Part shown: positions 49,631-57,821 of the stretch, piece after piece
Position numbering within the stretch: the stretch's first letter is position 1
Layout of the letters: each line of letters opens with the position of its first letter
Assembly (NCBI RefSeq): GCF_000803645.1
Contig: NZ_CP009122.1
Location: 782,501-846,500, forward strand
Direction: 5' to 3'
Length of the DNA stretch: 64,000 nucleotides
Source: Sphingopyxis fribergensis
GTDB taxonomy: Bacteria > Pseudomonadota > Alphaproteobacteria > Sphingomonadales > Sphingomonadaceae
The notes under the pieces: generated by a model
The model's input: only the letters and a program-made list of their open reading frames with translations
Told to the model about the DNA's origin: nothing
Database searches by the model: none
Position numbers and translations under genes: made by a program

Positions 49631-50415
49631 CTGCGTTGCTGATCGAACGCCGCGGCGCGGTCGAGATCGCGACGCTCAACCGGCCCGAACGGCTCAATGC
49701 GCTGAACGAGGCGCTGGTCGACGAACTCAATGCCTATTTCGGCGGGCTCGCCGAGCGCCCAGAGGTCCGCGTTGTCGTTCTGCGCGGAGCGGGGCGCGGC
49801 TTTTGCGCCGGGCTCGATATCCAGGAAGACCGCTCGGGCGATGAAACGCCGGTGCTTCGCACGCTGCGCACCCAGACGCGCATCGGCAATATCTATCGCA
49901 AGATGCGCGCCTGTCCGCAGCCGATCATCGCGCTGGGGCAGGGCGCGGCGTGCGGCGGCGGCCTGTCGCTGCTGCTCGCGTCCGACGTGCGTTATGCCGC
50001 GCCTTCGTTCAAGGCGAACGCCGCCTATATCCGCATCGGCCTTGGCGGGTGCGATATGGCGTCGAGCTATTTCCTGCCGCGCCTCGTTGGCGCCAGCCTC
50101 GCGTCCGAGATGATCCTGACCGGCCGCTTCATCGACGCCGAGCGTGCGCTCCGCGCGGGCCTCGTCAGCGAGATCGTCGACGAGGAGGCGCTGCTGACCC
50201 ACGGGCTCGCGCTCGCCGACGAAATGCTCGCGACCGCGCCCTATGGTCTGCGCCTATCGAAACAGGCGCTAAACCTCAACATCGACGCGCCAAGCCTCGA
50301 CGCCGCGATGGCGATCGAGGACCGCCAGCAGGTGATCCTTTCGGCCACCGAAGACCATCGCGAAGCGCTCGCGGCCTTCCTCGAAAAGCGCGCGCCAGAA
50401 TATCGTGAACGATAA
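49627..50415 (+). CDS. Enoyl-CoA hydratase/isomerase family protein
   Basis: 262 residues from the GTG at 49627, overlapping the SDR stop. Crotonase fold: VEIATLNRPERLNALNEALVDEL (about 10-32), the oxyanion-hole segments GRGFCAGLDIQED (about 57-68) and GQGAACGGGLSLLLASDVRYAA (about 103-125), and a GLGGCDMASSYFLPRLVG loop. The usual catalytic Glu at the second loop is replaced by Gly/Cys-Asp residues, so it might be an isomerase or another crotonase rather than a hydratase. Acts on acyl-CoA thioesters in the cytoplasm, together with the SDR. The pathway is not identified. Confidence 0.87.
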   Translation: MTALLIERRGAVEIATLNRPERLNALNEALVDELNAYFGGLAERPEVRVVVLRGAGRGFCAGLDIQEDRSGDETPVLRTLRTQTRIGNIYRKMRACPQPIIALGQGAACGGGLSLLLASDVRYAAPSFKANAAYIRIGLGGCDMASSYFLPRLVGASLASEMILTGRFIDAERALRAGLVSEIVDEEALLTHGLALADEMLATAPYGLRLSKQALNLNIDAPSLDAAMAIEDRQQVILSATEDHREALAAFLEKRAPEYRER

Positions 50416-50456
50416 ATAACTGGCCGCGCACCGCCCCCATTGACTCGACAATATAT

Positions 50457-50473
50457 TGACATAGTAAGTGTCA
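50457..50473. promoter_or_regulatory. TetR-type operator, copy 1 (before first sulfatase)
   Basis: TGACATAGTAAGTGTCA, a dyad with TGACA/TGTCA arms, 48 nt before the sulfatase ATG. It matches the dyad at 53910-53926 in 13 of 17 positions, with the GTGTCA half identical. As copy 2 lies beside a TetR gene, both are probably bound by that regulator. Confidence 0.65.
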
Positions 50474-50520
50474 CATCCCGAGGGGGTGGGAGTGATGGCA
50501 GTGCGCAGGAGGACCACTAA

Positions 50521-52362
50521 ATGCCGGGTCGCTTAGGCGGGTCCCGGCGTACTGCCATCATCCTAATCGGCGCCCTGATCGCGATGGGTCCTGTGCAGGC
50601 GCAACCTGCAAAAACGGCGCCAAAACAACCGAATATCGTGATCTTGCTCGCCGACGACTGGGGCTTTTCGGATGTCGGGTCCTTCGGTTCGGAGATTGCG
50701 ACCCCGAATATCGACGCGCTCGCGCAGTCGGGCATGCGCTTCTCGAACTTCCATGTCGCGGGTTCTTGCTCGCCGACGCGCGCGATGCTGCAAACGGGGG
50801 TGATGAACCATCGCAACGGGCTCGGCAACATGCCCGAGACGATCCCCGACCAGCATCGCGGCAAGCCCGGATATGACACGGTGATGAACCTGCGCGTCGT
50901 GACGATCGCGCAGCTTCTGAAGGCCGCAGGCTATCGCACCTATCTCACCGGTAAATGGCACCTTGGTAGCGATGCCAAGCGACTGCCCCACGCTCGCGGA
51001 TATGACCGCGCTTACAGCCTAGCCGATGCCGGCGCCGATAATTTCGAGCAGCGCCCGATCGAGGGCATGTACGACACTGCCGCGTGGACCGAGAATGGCA
51101 GGCCCGCGACCCTGCCCAAGGATTATTACTCCTCGCATTTCGTCGTCCGGCGGATGATCGATTATATCGAGGAGGGGCGCCAAAGCGGCAAACCCTTCCT
51201 CGCCTCGATCAACTTCCTCGCCAACCACATCCCGATACAGGCGCCCGACAGCGACATCGCGCGCTATTCGGCGATGTACAAGGATGGCTGGACCGCGCTC
51301 CGCGAAGCGCGGGCAAAGCGCGCCGCGATGCTGGGCATCATGCCCGCTGGCATACCGATCGTCACGATGGCGACGACGCCCGACTGGAAGAAACTCGACG
51401 CCGAAGAGCGCGCCGCCGCGATCCGCGTGATGCAGGCTTATGGCGGCATGGCGACCGCGATGGACCGCGAGGTCGGCCGCCTCGTCGCGCACCTCAAGGC
51501 TAAGGGCGATTATGAGAACACGATCTTCGTCTTCCTGTCGGACAATGGCTCCGAGCCGACCAATCCGTTTCACAGCCTGCGCAACCGGCTGTTTCTCGGC
51601 ATGCAATATGATCTTGCGACGGCAAATATCGGCCGGCGCGGCAGTTTCGCCGCGATCGGTCCCGGCTGGGCGAGCGCCGCGGCATCGCCCTTGTCGGGGT
51701 ATAAGTTCACCGCCGCCGAGGGCGGACTGCGCGTGCCGCTCATCATCGCCTGGCCGGGCAATGGGAATATCCGTGCGGGCGGTATCAGCAATGGCCTCGC
51801 GCATGTGACCGACATTCTGCCGACGCTGACCGACCTTGTCGGCGTGCAAGGCCACGGCGGGTCATGGCAAGGCAAGGCGGTCGAGCCCGTCACCGGGCGC
51901 AGCCTTGTCCCGATGCTGAAAGGCGGGGCGGGCAGCGTCCATGGCGATACGCCGCTCGGTTACGAACTGTCGGGCAATGCGGCGCTGTTCCGCGGCGATT
52001 ACAAGCTGGTGCGCAACCTCGCGCCGACCGGCGACGGCAAATGGCGGCTCTATAATCTGAAAACCGACCCCGGCGAAACGCGCGACCTTGCTGGGGCGCA
52101 GCCCGACCGCTTCGCCGCGATGATCGCGGATTATCGCGCCTATGCCAAGGCGAATGGCGTGCTCGACATGCCCGCGGGCTACACCGCCGACGAACAGATC
52201 AACGCCTATGCCTTCGAACATCAGGGCAAGCCGCGCCTCATCCGCGTCGGCCTGTGGGTCGGCGGGATTGCCGTGCTGCTGTCAGTCCTCGCTTGGGACT
52301 GGCGCCGCCGGCGCCGGGCGCGCCGTATCGATCAGGCGAAACCCGATATGATCGGTGCCTAG
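50521..52362 (+). CDS. Exported type I sulfatase with C-terminal membrane anchor
   Basis: 613 residues from the ATG at 50521. A signal peptide (AIILIGALIAMGPVQA) precedes PNIVILLADDWGFSDVGSFG with the calcium-binding aspartates. The maturation motif is GSCSPTRAMLQTG: Cys83 would become formylglycine. LTGKWHLG (about 145) and FVFLSDNGSEPTN (about 340) complete the active site. Uncommonly, a C-terminal helix (LWVGGIAVLLSVLAW) and a basic RRRRRAR tail anchor it to the inner membrane. It hydrolyses sulfate esters; the substrate is unknown. Its last 81 nt overlap the convergent FGE gene, which supplies the formylglycine-generating partner. A TetR-type dyad lies upstream. Confidence 0.9.
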   Translation: MPGRLGGSRRTAIILIGALIAMGPVQAQPAKTAPKQPNIVILLADDWGFSDVGSFGSEIATPNIDALAQSGMRFSNFHVAGSCSPTRAMLQTGVMNHRNGLGNMPETIPDQHRGKPGYDTVMNLRVVTIAQLLKAAGYRTYLTGKWHLGSDAKRLPHARGYDRAYSLADAGADNFEQRPIEGMYDTAAWTENGRPATLPKDYYSSHFVVRRMIDYIEEGRQSGKPFLASINFLANHIPIQAPDSDIARYSAMYKDGWTALREARAKRAAMLGIMPAGIPIVTMATTPDWKKLDAEERAAAIRVMQAYGGMATAMDREVGRLVAHLKAKGDYENTIFVFLSDNGSEPTNPFHSLRNRLFLGMQYDLATANIGRRGSFAAIGPGWASAAASPLSGYKFTAAEGGLRVPLIIAWPGNGNIRAGGISNGLAHVTDILPTLTDLVGVQGHGGSWQGKAVEPVTGRSLVPMLKGGAGSVHGDTPLGYELSGNAALFRGDYKLVRNLAPTGDGKWRLYNLKTDPGETRDLAGAQPDRFAAMIADYRAYAKANGVLDMPAGYTADEQINAYAFEHQGKPRLIRVGLWVGGIAVLLSVLAWDWRRRRRARRIDQAKPDMIGA

Positions 52363-53220
52363 GCCGCGTTCCTGGAACTGGCGCGCTGCGGGGCGGTAAC
52401 GCGCACAATAATTGGCCGCGCACAAAAAGCTGCCGCCCTTGATCACATTGTTCTCGCCGCCCGCCTGGCTCGTCGTCCATTCCCACACATTGCCGATCAG
52501 GTCGTAAACGCCATGCCGGTCGGCGGGGAAGCAGGCGACCGGCGCGCGGCTGGTGAAGCCATCGGTGCCAAGGTCGCGCGCCGGAAAGGCGCCCTGATAA
52601 TAATTGGCCTGCGGCTTGCCCGCCTTGTCGACCGGCACGTTACGGTCGGCGCCGCCGGTCGCCGCGGCGAGTTCCCACTGTTCCTCGCTCGGCAGCGTCT
52701 TGCCCTTCCATTTGGCATAGGCGAGCGCATCGTCATACCCGACCTGCACCACCGGATCGCGGCCGCGCCCGTCGATATTCGTTTGGGGCCCCGCCGGGTG
52801 CTGCCACTCGGCGCCGACCACCCAGCGCCACCAGTTCGGGTTGCCGTCGGTTGGCACCGTGAACACCGCGCCGCCGGGGATCAGCATCTCGGGCGGCGCG
52901 CCGGGCAGCTTCGGCGGGTCCAGTTCGGCGAGCGTCTTATACCCCGTCGCTTTCACGAATTCGGCGAACTCGGCGTTGGTGACCTCGTGCGTCGACATCC
53001 AGAAGCCAGCGACAGTCGCGTCGCGCGCTGGACCTTCCTCGGGCAAATGCGCATCGGCACCCATCGCAAAGGTCGCACCGGGGATCCACACATATTCCTC
53101 TGCCGGGATCGCCGCGCATTCGGGCGGTTTCGCTTCGGCAAGCGGCGCATGTTTCGCCTTGCCGCACGCCACGAGCGCGCCGAGCAGGGCCAGCGACAAC
53201 AGGACGGAAGCCTCGCGCAT
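52282..53220 (-). CDS. Formylglycine-generating enzyme family protein, predicted lipoprotein
   Basis: 312 residues from the ATG at 53220. It starts with a lipoprotein signal, MREASVLLSLALLGALVAC, so it is predicted to be anchored in the periplasm, whereas most bacterial FGEs are cytosolic. FGE-sulfatase domain: MGADAHLPEEGPARDATVAGFWMSTHEVTNAEFAEFVKATGY (about 55-95), VVGAEWQHPAGP, PVVQVGYDDALAYAKWKGKTLPSEEQWELAA, YDLIGNVWEWTTS and GGSFLCAANYCARYRPAAR. Cys267 and Cys272 correspond to the two catalytic cysteines of aerobic FGE, so activity is expected. Target: Cys in CSPTR/CSPSR of the flanking sulfatases. The start overlaps the TetR stop (TGATG). Confidence 0.9.
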   Translation of the reverse strand: MREASVLLSLALLGALVACGKAKHAPLAEAKPPECAAIPAEEYVWIPGATFAMGADAHLPEEGPARDATVAGFWMSTHEVTNAEFAEFVKATGYKTLAELDPPKLPGAPPEMLIPGGAVFTVPTDGNPNWWRWVVGAEWQHPAGPQTNIDGRGRDPVVQVGYDDALAYAKWKGKTLPSEEQWELAAATGGADRNVPVDKAGKPQANYYQGAFPARDLGTDGFTSRAPVACFPADRHGVYDLIGNVWEWTTSQAGGENNVIKGGSFLCAANYCARYRPAARQFQERGLGTDHIGFRLIDTARPAPAAPVPSED

Positions 53221-53846
53221 CAATCCTGTTCGACGATCGTCGCCAGCACCGCCTCGACCATCTGCCCCATCACCGTCCCGGCCTCTTCGGCGGACAGGCT
53301 CTGGTCGTGGCGCAGCGTCCGCCAGGTGTGGAACGACAGCGTGGCGCACAACGCCTCGACACCAATCTGGTCGGCGCGGACCTGACCGGGAAGCAGGCAA
53401 AGGATCAACTCGCGCTCGAACATCACAACGCGGCTATATTGTGCCATCAGGAAGGGGGATTGGTAGCGCTTGATATTGGCGGCGAGGCGAAACGGCAAAG
53501 TCGTCTCGAACAGGCGAACGCGCCGGCGGACGAGTTCTCGGATATTCGCGCGCCACGGCTGGTCGGGATAGGGCGCCATGACGATCGGCGCGACGCGGTC
53601 GGTGATCGTTGCCGTGATCTCGGCATAGAGCGCGTCCATATCGTCGAAATGACGGAACACAGTGCGCAGACCGATGCCGGCCTCCTCAGCGACGCGCGCC
53701 GCGCTCGGCGACAAGTCGCCCGCAATGATCAACTCCATCATCGCCTGAACAATGCGCTTGTGACTCGACCGCCCGCGTTCGCGGCGACCATCGACCCGCT
53801 CGGGCTCGGTCCGTGGCGCGCTCAGTTTCTTCACCCCTGTCGTCAT
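53220..53846 (-). CDS. TetR-family repressor of the sulfatase module
   Basis: 208 residues from the ATG at 53846, with GGGAGG upstream. The helix-turn-helix is RIVQAMMELIIAGDLSPSAARVAEEAGIGLRTVFRHFDDMDALYAEI (residues 31-77). The remaining helical domain (residues 80-205) is a typical ligand-binding region and shows no close similarity that I can name. It is cotranscribed with the FGE gene downstream (TGATG overlap) and divergent from the second sulfatase. The TGACAC...GTGTCA dyad lies in the divergent spacer and a related dyad precedes the first sulfatase, so it probably represses itself, FGE and both sulfatases until a ligand, perhaps a sulfated compound, is bound. Confidence 0.87.
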   Translation of the reverse strand: MTTGVKKLSAPRTEPERVDGRRERGRSSHKRIVQAMMELIIAGDLSPSAARVAEEAGIGLRTVFRHFDDMDALYAEITATITDRVAPIVMAPYPDQPWRANIRELVRRRVRLFETTLPFRLAANIKRYQSPFLMAQYSRVVMFERELILCLLPGQVRADQIGVEALCATLSFHTWRTLRHDQSLSAEEAGTVMGQMVEAVLATIVEQD

Positions 53847-53909
53847 CGCCTCCCTGCTGGCCCGACTTGGCGCCGGGGTCAAACAATCTTGCGTATCGGC
53901 CGATATAAT

Positions 53910-53926
53910 GACACATATAGTGTCAA
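53910..53926. promoter_or_regulatory. TetR-type operator, copy 2 (TetR/sulfatase divergent spacer)
   Basis: TGACACATATAGTGTCA: exact TGACAC/GTGTCA arms around a 5-nt AT centre. It lies 64 nt before the TetR start and 42 nt before the second sulfatase, in an AT-rich patch. The same pattern occurs at 50457-50473. Confidence 0.7.
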
Positions 53927-53967
53927 TAGTTTCAGAACAAGCCGGGAGCTTGGGATAGGGGCCGAAA

Positions 53968-55614
53968 ATGAAGAAAATATGGGTGGCTCTATGCGTATTG
54001 GCCCTTGTGGGCGCGGGCGGATATTGGGCGTTCGAGGCGAACAAATATAAGCTTCCGGGCATCGTTCAGGACTGGAAGGATCCCGTGCAACCGAACCGCG
54101 CCGTCGCCTGGAAGCAGGGGCCGGCGGAGGCGCCCGCCAGCCCGCTTGAGGGCAACCGTCCGCCCAACATCATCCTGATCGTCGCCGACGATCTCGGCTA
54201 TAACGACATCAGCCTAAATGGCGGCGGGGTTGCGGGCGGGCTGGTCAAGACGCCGAACATCGACGCGATCGCGCGCGAAGGGGTCAATTTCACCACCGCC
54301 TATGCCGCCAACGCAACCTGCTCGCCGTCGCGCGCGGCGATGATGACGGGGCGCTACCCGACGCGCTTCGGCTTCGAATTTACCGCGGTTCCGACCGCGT
54401 TTGCCGAAAGCGTGTCGCATGGGGCGGGGGTTGGGCCGCACAAGGCGATCTTCCACAAGGATCTGATCACGCCCGACATCCCCGACTATCCCGACATGGG
54501 CGTTCCCGCAAAGGAAGTGACGATCGCCGAGACGGTGAAGGCCGCGGGCTATCACACGCTCCACATCGGCAAATGGCACCTGGGCGAGGCGCCCGCGCTT
54601 CAGCCGCACGCGCAGGGTTTCGACGAAAGCCTTGCCGTGCTCGGCGGCGCGGCGATGTTCCTGCCCGAGGATGATCCCGATGCGGTGAATGCGAAGCTGC
54701 CGTGGGACCGCATCGACCATTTCATCTGGGCCAATCTGCGCCATGCGGTGAGCTTCAACGGCAGCAAGCGCTTTCATCCCAAGGGTCATATGACCGACTA
54801 TTTCGCCGATGAAGCGATCTCGGCGATCGAGGCGAACCGCAATCGGCCCTTCTTCCTCTATCTCGCCTTTAACGCCCCGCACACACCGCTGCAGGCGACA
54901 ACGGCCGATTATGCCCAGCTGCCGCAGATCAAGGATCACAAGACGCGCGTTTATGGCGCGATGATCGCGCAGCTCGACCGGCGTATCGGCGATGTGATGG
55001 CAAAGCTGAAAGAATTGGGGATCGACAACAATACGCTCGTCATCTTCACCAGCGACAATGGCGGTGCCTGGTACACCGGAATCGACCATCTCAACGCGCC
55101 CTATCGCGGGTGGAAAGCCACTTTCTTCGAAGGCGGCATCCGAACTCCCTTCTTCATGCGCTGGCCGGGGCATCTCGCGCCCGGATCGACGCGCGCCGAC
55201 ATCACGGGGCATATCGACCTGTTCTCGACCATCGCCGCCGCGGCGGGGGCAAAGATACCGGCCGACCGGATCGTCGACAGCGAGGATATATTGGCCGGCC
55301 CCGCAAAGCGCGCGGCGCTTTATTGGCGCTCGGGCGATTATCGCGCCGTGCGCGCGGGCGACTGGAAGCTGCAGGTAACGAAGCGTCCTGAAAAGGCGCG
55401 CCTCTATAATCTCGCGGTCGATCCGACCGAACAGCGCGATATATCAGCAAGCGAGCCGCAGCGCGTTACCGAACTTCGCGCGATGCTCGACGCGCAGAAC
55501 CCGGGCATGGCAAAGCCGATCTGGCCGGGGCTGATCGAGGCGCCGGTGCGGATCGACGTGCCCCAGAATGCCCCGTGGAAAGACGGGCAAGACTATATCT
55601 ACTGGACGAACTGA
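53968..55614 (+). CDS. Exported type I sulfatase (second)
   Basis: 548 residues, starting MKKIWVALCVLALVGAGGYWAFEANKY, a signal peptide or N-terminal anchor. Sulfatase motifs: NIILIVADDLGYNDISLNGGG (about 67-87), ATCSPSRAAMMTGRYPTRFGFE with Cys118 as the formylglycine precursor, HIGKWHLGEAP (about 198), FFLYLAFNAPHTPLQA (about 300) and VIFTSDNGGAWYTG (about 358). The length and order fit the arylsulfatase A/B type (S1 family). FGE is encoded 0.7 kb away on the opposite strand, and the shared TetR dyad links them. The substrate (aryl, sugar or steroid sulfate) is unknown. Confidence 0.92.
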   Translation: MKKIWVALCVLALVGAGGYWAFEANKYKLPGIVQDWKDPVQPNRAVAWKQGPAEAPASPLEGNRPPNIILIVADDLGYNDISLNGGGVAGGLVKTPNIDAIAREGVNFTTAYAANATCSPSRAAMMTGRYPTRFGFEFTAVPTAFAESVSHGAGVGPHKAIFHKDLITPDIPDYPDMGVPAKEVTIAETVKAAGYHTLHIGKWHLGEAPALQPHAQGFDESLAVLGGAAMFLPEDDPDAVNAKLPWDRIDHFIWANLRHAVSFNGSKRFHPKGHMTDYFADEAISAIEANRNRPFFLYLAFNAPHTPLQATTADYAQLPQIKDHKTRVYGAMIAQLDRRIGDVMAKLKELGIDNNTLVIFTSDNGGAWYTGIDHLNAPYRGWKATFFEGGIRTPFFMRWPGHLAPGSTRADITGHIDLFSTIAAAAGAKIPADRIVDSEDILAGPAKRAALYWRSGDYRAVRAGDWKLQVTKRPEKARLYNLAVDPTEQRDISASEPQRVTELRAMLDAQNPGMAKPIWPGLIEAPVRIDVPQNAPWKDGQDYIYWTN

Positions 55615-55721
55615 CGCCGTCGTCCTGTCTCCGGCTTCTGTTTTGCGCGGGCTGGGGCGAACCGCTTGGTAAGGCGGCGATTTTGTGGCAGGCTGGGCAT
55701 CCGACCCGCTTTGGAGCCGTC

Positions 55722-56564
55722 ATGCGAAGCCTGCTGCTTTCCCTCGCCCTGCTGATCCCGCTCGCGCCCGCGTTCGGGCAAGACCAGCTCTTCGATACCC
55801 ACGTCCACCTCTGGAATGGCGAGGCGTCGATCAAGGACTATCAGGCGCAGCTCAAGGCCGCGAACCGTTCGGTCGACGCCTTCGGCGCCATGTGGTTCGG
55901 CGGCCCCAATCAGGCGCTCGCCGGCAACCCCGCCGACATCCGCAAACGTAATGATCGGCTGATCGCGCTCGCCGCGAAGCACAAAGACATGATCCCCATC
56001 GCCACCGTCCACCCCTATGATGGCGACGCCGCGCTCGCCGAGGTCGACCGTGTCGCCGCGCGCGGGGTGAAACTGCTCAAGATCCACCCGCATACGCAGA
56101 AATTCGACGCCGCCGACCCGCGCGTGCTGACGCTGGTCAAGCGCGCGGGCGCGGCGGGGCTGATCGTCGTGATGGATAATGCGAACATCCTCCCCGGCGA
56201 CAGTGAGAAGCTGTTCAACCTCGCGCTCGCGGCGCCGAAGACGAAATTCATCTTCGCGCATATGGGCGGGATGAACTTTCGCTTCTGGAACATCCTCGCG
56301 CTCGCGCGCACCGCCGAAAATCTGTTCGCCGAGAATATTTATTTCGACATTTCGGCGAGCGTCATCCTCGCCGCGAACTCGCCGATCGAGGCCGAATATG
56401 TCTGGACGATCCGCAACGTCGGCGTCGACCATGTGCTGCTCGCGTCGGACTTCCCGCAAATCTCGCTGCCCAAGACGCTCGAGGCCTTCGCCAAGCTCGA
56501 CCTGACCGACGAAGAGCGCGCCAAGATCCGCTCGGGCAACGCGCGAAAGCTGCTGGGGCTTTAG
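55722..56564 (+). CDS. Exported amidohydrolase-2 family metal-dependent hydrolase
   Basis: 280 residues from the ATG at 55722. A signal peptide (LLLSLALLIPLAPAFG) precedes LFDTHVHLWNGEASIKDY, the HxH metal motif at about residue 26. Further TIM-barrel markers are GVKLLKIHPHTQKFDAADPRVL (about 110-130), FIFAHMGGMNFRFWNIL (about 182-198) and HVLLASDFPQISLPKTLEAF with the conserved Asp (about 245). Members hydrolyse or decarboxylate small ring or lactone substrates. It follows the second sulfatase by 107 nt and may be in its regulon. Substrate unknown. The 3' end overlaps the convergent YeiH gene by 4 nt. Confidence 0.85.
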   Translation: MRSLLLSLALLIPLAPAFGQDQLFDTHVHLWNGEASIKDYQAQLKAANRSVDAFGAMWFGGPNQALAGNPADIRKRNDRLIALAAKHKDMIPIATVHPYDGDAALAEVDRVAARGVKLLKIHPHTQKFDAADPRVLTLVKRAGAAGLIVVMDNANILPGDSEKLFNLALAAPKTKFIFAHMGGMNFRFWNILALARTAENLFAENIYFDISASVILAANSPIEAEYVWTIRNVGVDHVLLASDFPQISLPKTLEAFAKLDLTDEERAKIRSGNARKLLGL

Positions 56565-57661
56565 ACGATCGCGAGCGCGAACAGCAGCGACACGGCAAAG
56601 CTCGTCAGCGAGGCGAGCAACACCGGAACGCCCGCGCGCCACCCCATGTCGAGCAGCAGGTCCATCCGCGTCCGCATCGCGGTCGCGGTGACCGCGAGCA
56701 GCAGCAGCGCCTTCGACGCGGTCAGCGCGCCGCCGCGCACGGCTTCGGGGATCGGCGCAAAACTGTTCAGCGTGACCATCGCAAAGAAAGCGACGATGAA
56801 CCAGGGCAGGGCGATGCGCCGCCAGATGCGCTGCTCGCTGCCGTCCTCGGGCTTGAGGAGCAGCCCGACGAGTGCGACCACCGGCGCGAGCAGCGCGACG
56901 CGTGCGAGCTTGACGATCGTCGCGCTCGCCCCCGCGGCATCGGAAAAGGCATAGCCGCCGCCGATCGCCTGCGCGACGTCGTGGATCGACGCACCGATCA
57001 GGAACCCCGCCTGCGCATCGCTCAGCCCGAAGCGCGCGGCGAGCAGGGGATAAATTGTCATCGCGAGCGCGCTCGCAAGCGAGACGCCGACCAGGGTCAA
57101 TGCGAACTGCGCTTGCGGTAATCGTTGCCGTCCGATCACCCCGTAAAGCGCGAGCGCCGCGCTTGCGCCGCAGATCGCGGTCGCGCCGCCGGCGAGCAGC
57201 CCGGCATAGGGCGTCTGCCCCGACAATCGCGCGCCCAGAAATCCGGCGCCCATCGTCAATGTCATGATGACGATCAGCGCCGCGAACGGTACCGGGCCGA
57301 GAACCGCGATCTGCAGGAACGTGACCTGCAGGCCCAGCACGACGATGCCGATGCGCAGGAAGGTCCGCGAGGCGAAATCGAGCCCGCGGTGCGTCGCCAC
57401 GTTCGCCGAGATGAAATTGAGCGCCAGCCCGACGAGGAGGCCGAGCAGGATGATCGGAAAACCATAATGGTCGGACAGCCATGCCGCCGCCGCCGCCGCC
57501 ACCGCACAGGCGGCCAAGCCGGGGAACAGGCTGCCCTTGGGCGCCGTCCCGGCCATGGTCTGGGCAAGGTGCAATTCGCCGAACAGGTCGCCGCGGCTCT
57601 GCAGACCGTTCCAATGCGCGTGGCGCATCGATGTCAGGTCGTTTCTGTCCAGCGCTGTCAT
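56561..57661 (-). CDS. YeiH/UPF0324 family putative sulfate exporter
   Basis: 366 residues and about 10 helices. Characteristic segments are LSDHYGFPIILLGLLVGLALNFIS (about 62-85), RTFLRIGIVVLGLQVTF, LLAGGATAICGASAALALYGVIG (about 155-178), GFLIGASIHDVAQAIGGGYAFSDAAG (about 220-245) and the closing TAMRTRMDLLLDMGWRAGVPVL. The family (Cons_hypoth698) is annotated as a putative sulfate exporter. That would fit a region which releases sulfate, but the link is inferred. The gene is convergent with the amidohydrolase and divergent from LacI. An unusually long hydrophilic N-terminus of about 40 residues precedes the first helix, so an internal start is possible. Confidence 0.85.
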   Translation of the reverse strand: MTALDRNDLTSMRHAHWNGLQSRGDLFGELHLAQTMAGTAPKGSLFPGLAACAVAAAAAAWLSDHYGFPIILLGLLVGLALNFISANVATHRGLDFASRTFLRIGIVVLGLQVTFLQIAVLGPVPFAALIVIMTLTMGAGFLGARLSGQTPYAGLLAGGATAICGASAALALYGVIGRQRLPQAQFALTLVGVSLASALAMTIYPLLAARFGLSDAQAGFLIGASIHDVAQAIGGGYAFSDAAGASATIVKLARVALLAPVVALVGLLLKPEDGSEQRIWRRIALPWFIVAFFAMVTLNSFAPIPEAVRGGALTASKALLLLAVTATAMRTRMDLLLDMGWRAGVPVLLASLTSFAVSLLFALAIV

Positions 57662-57821
57662 GGGAACGCGCCATATCGTGAAGCGAGCGAAGGGCGCAAG
57701 CCCTCTCTTGCCGAAGCGCCGATGAAGCGCCTAAGCAGACAACGATGGTCAGCAGAGGCCAGCAGGGGAGACGCCGAACCGTGAACGTCATTCGCATCGC
57801 CGCCGCGGAACGCAAGCGCGC

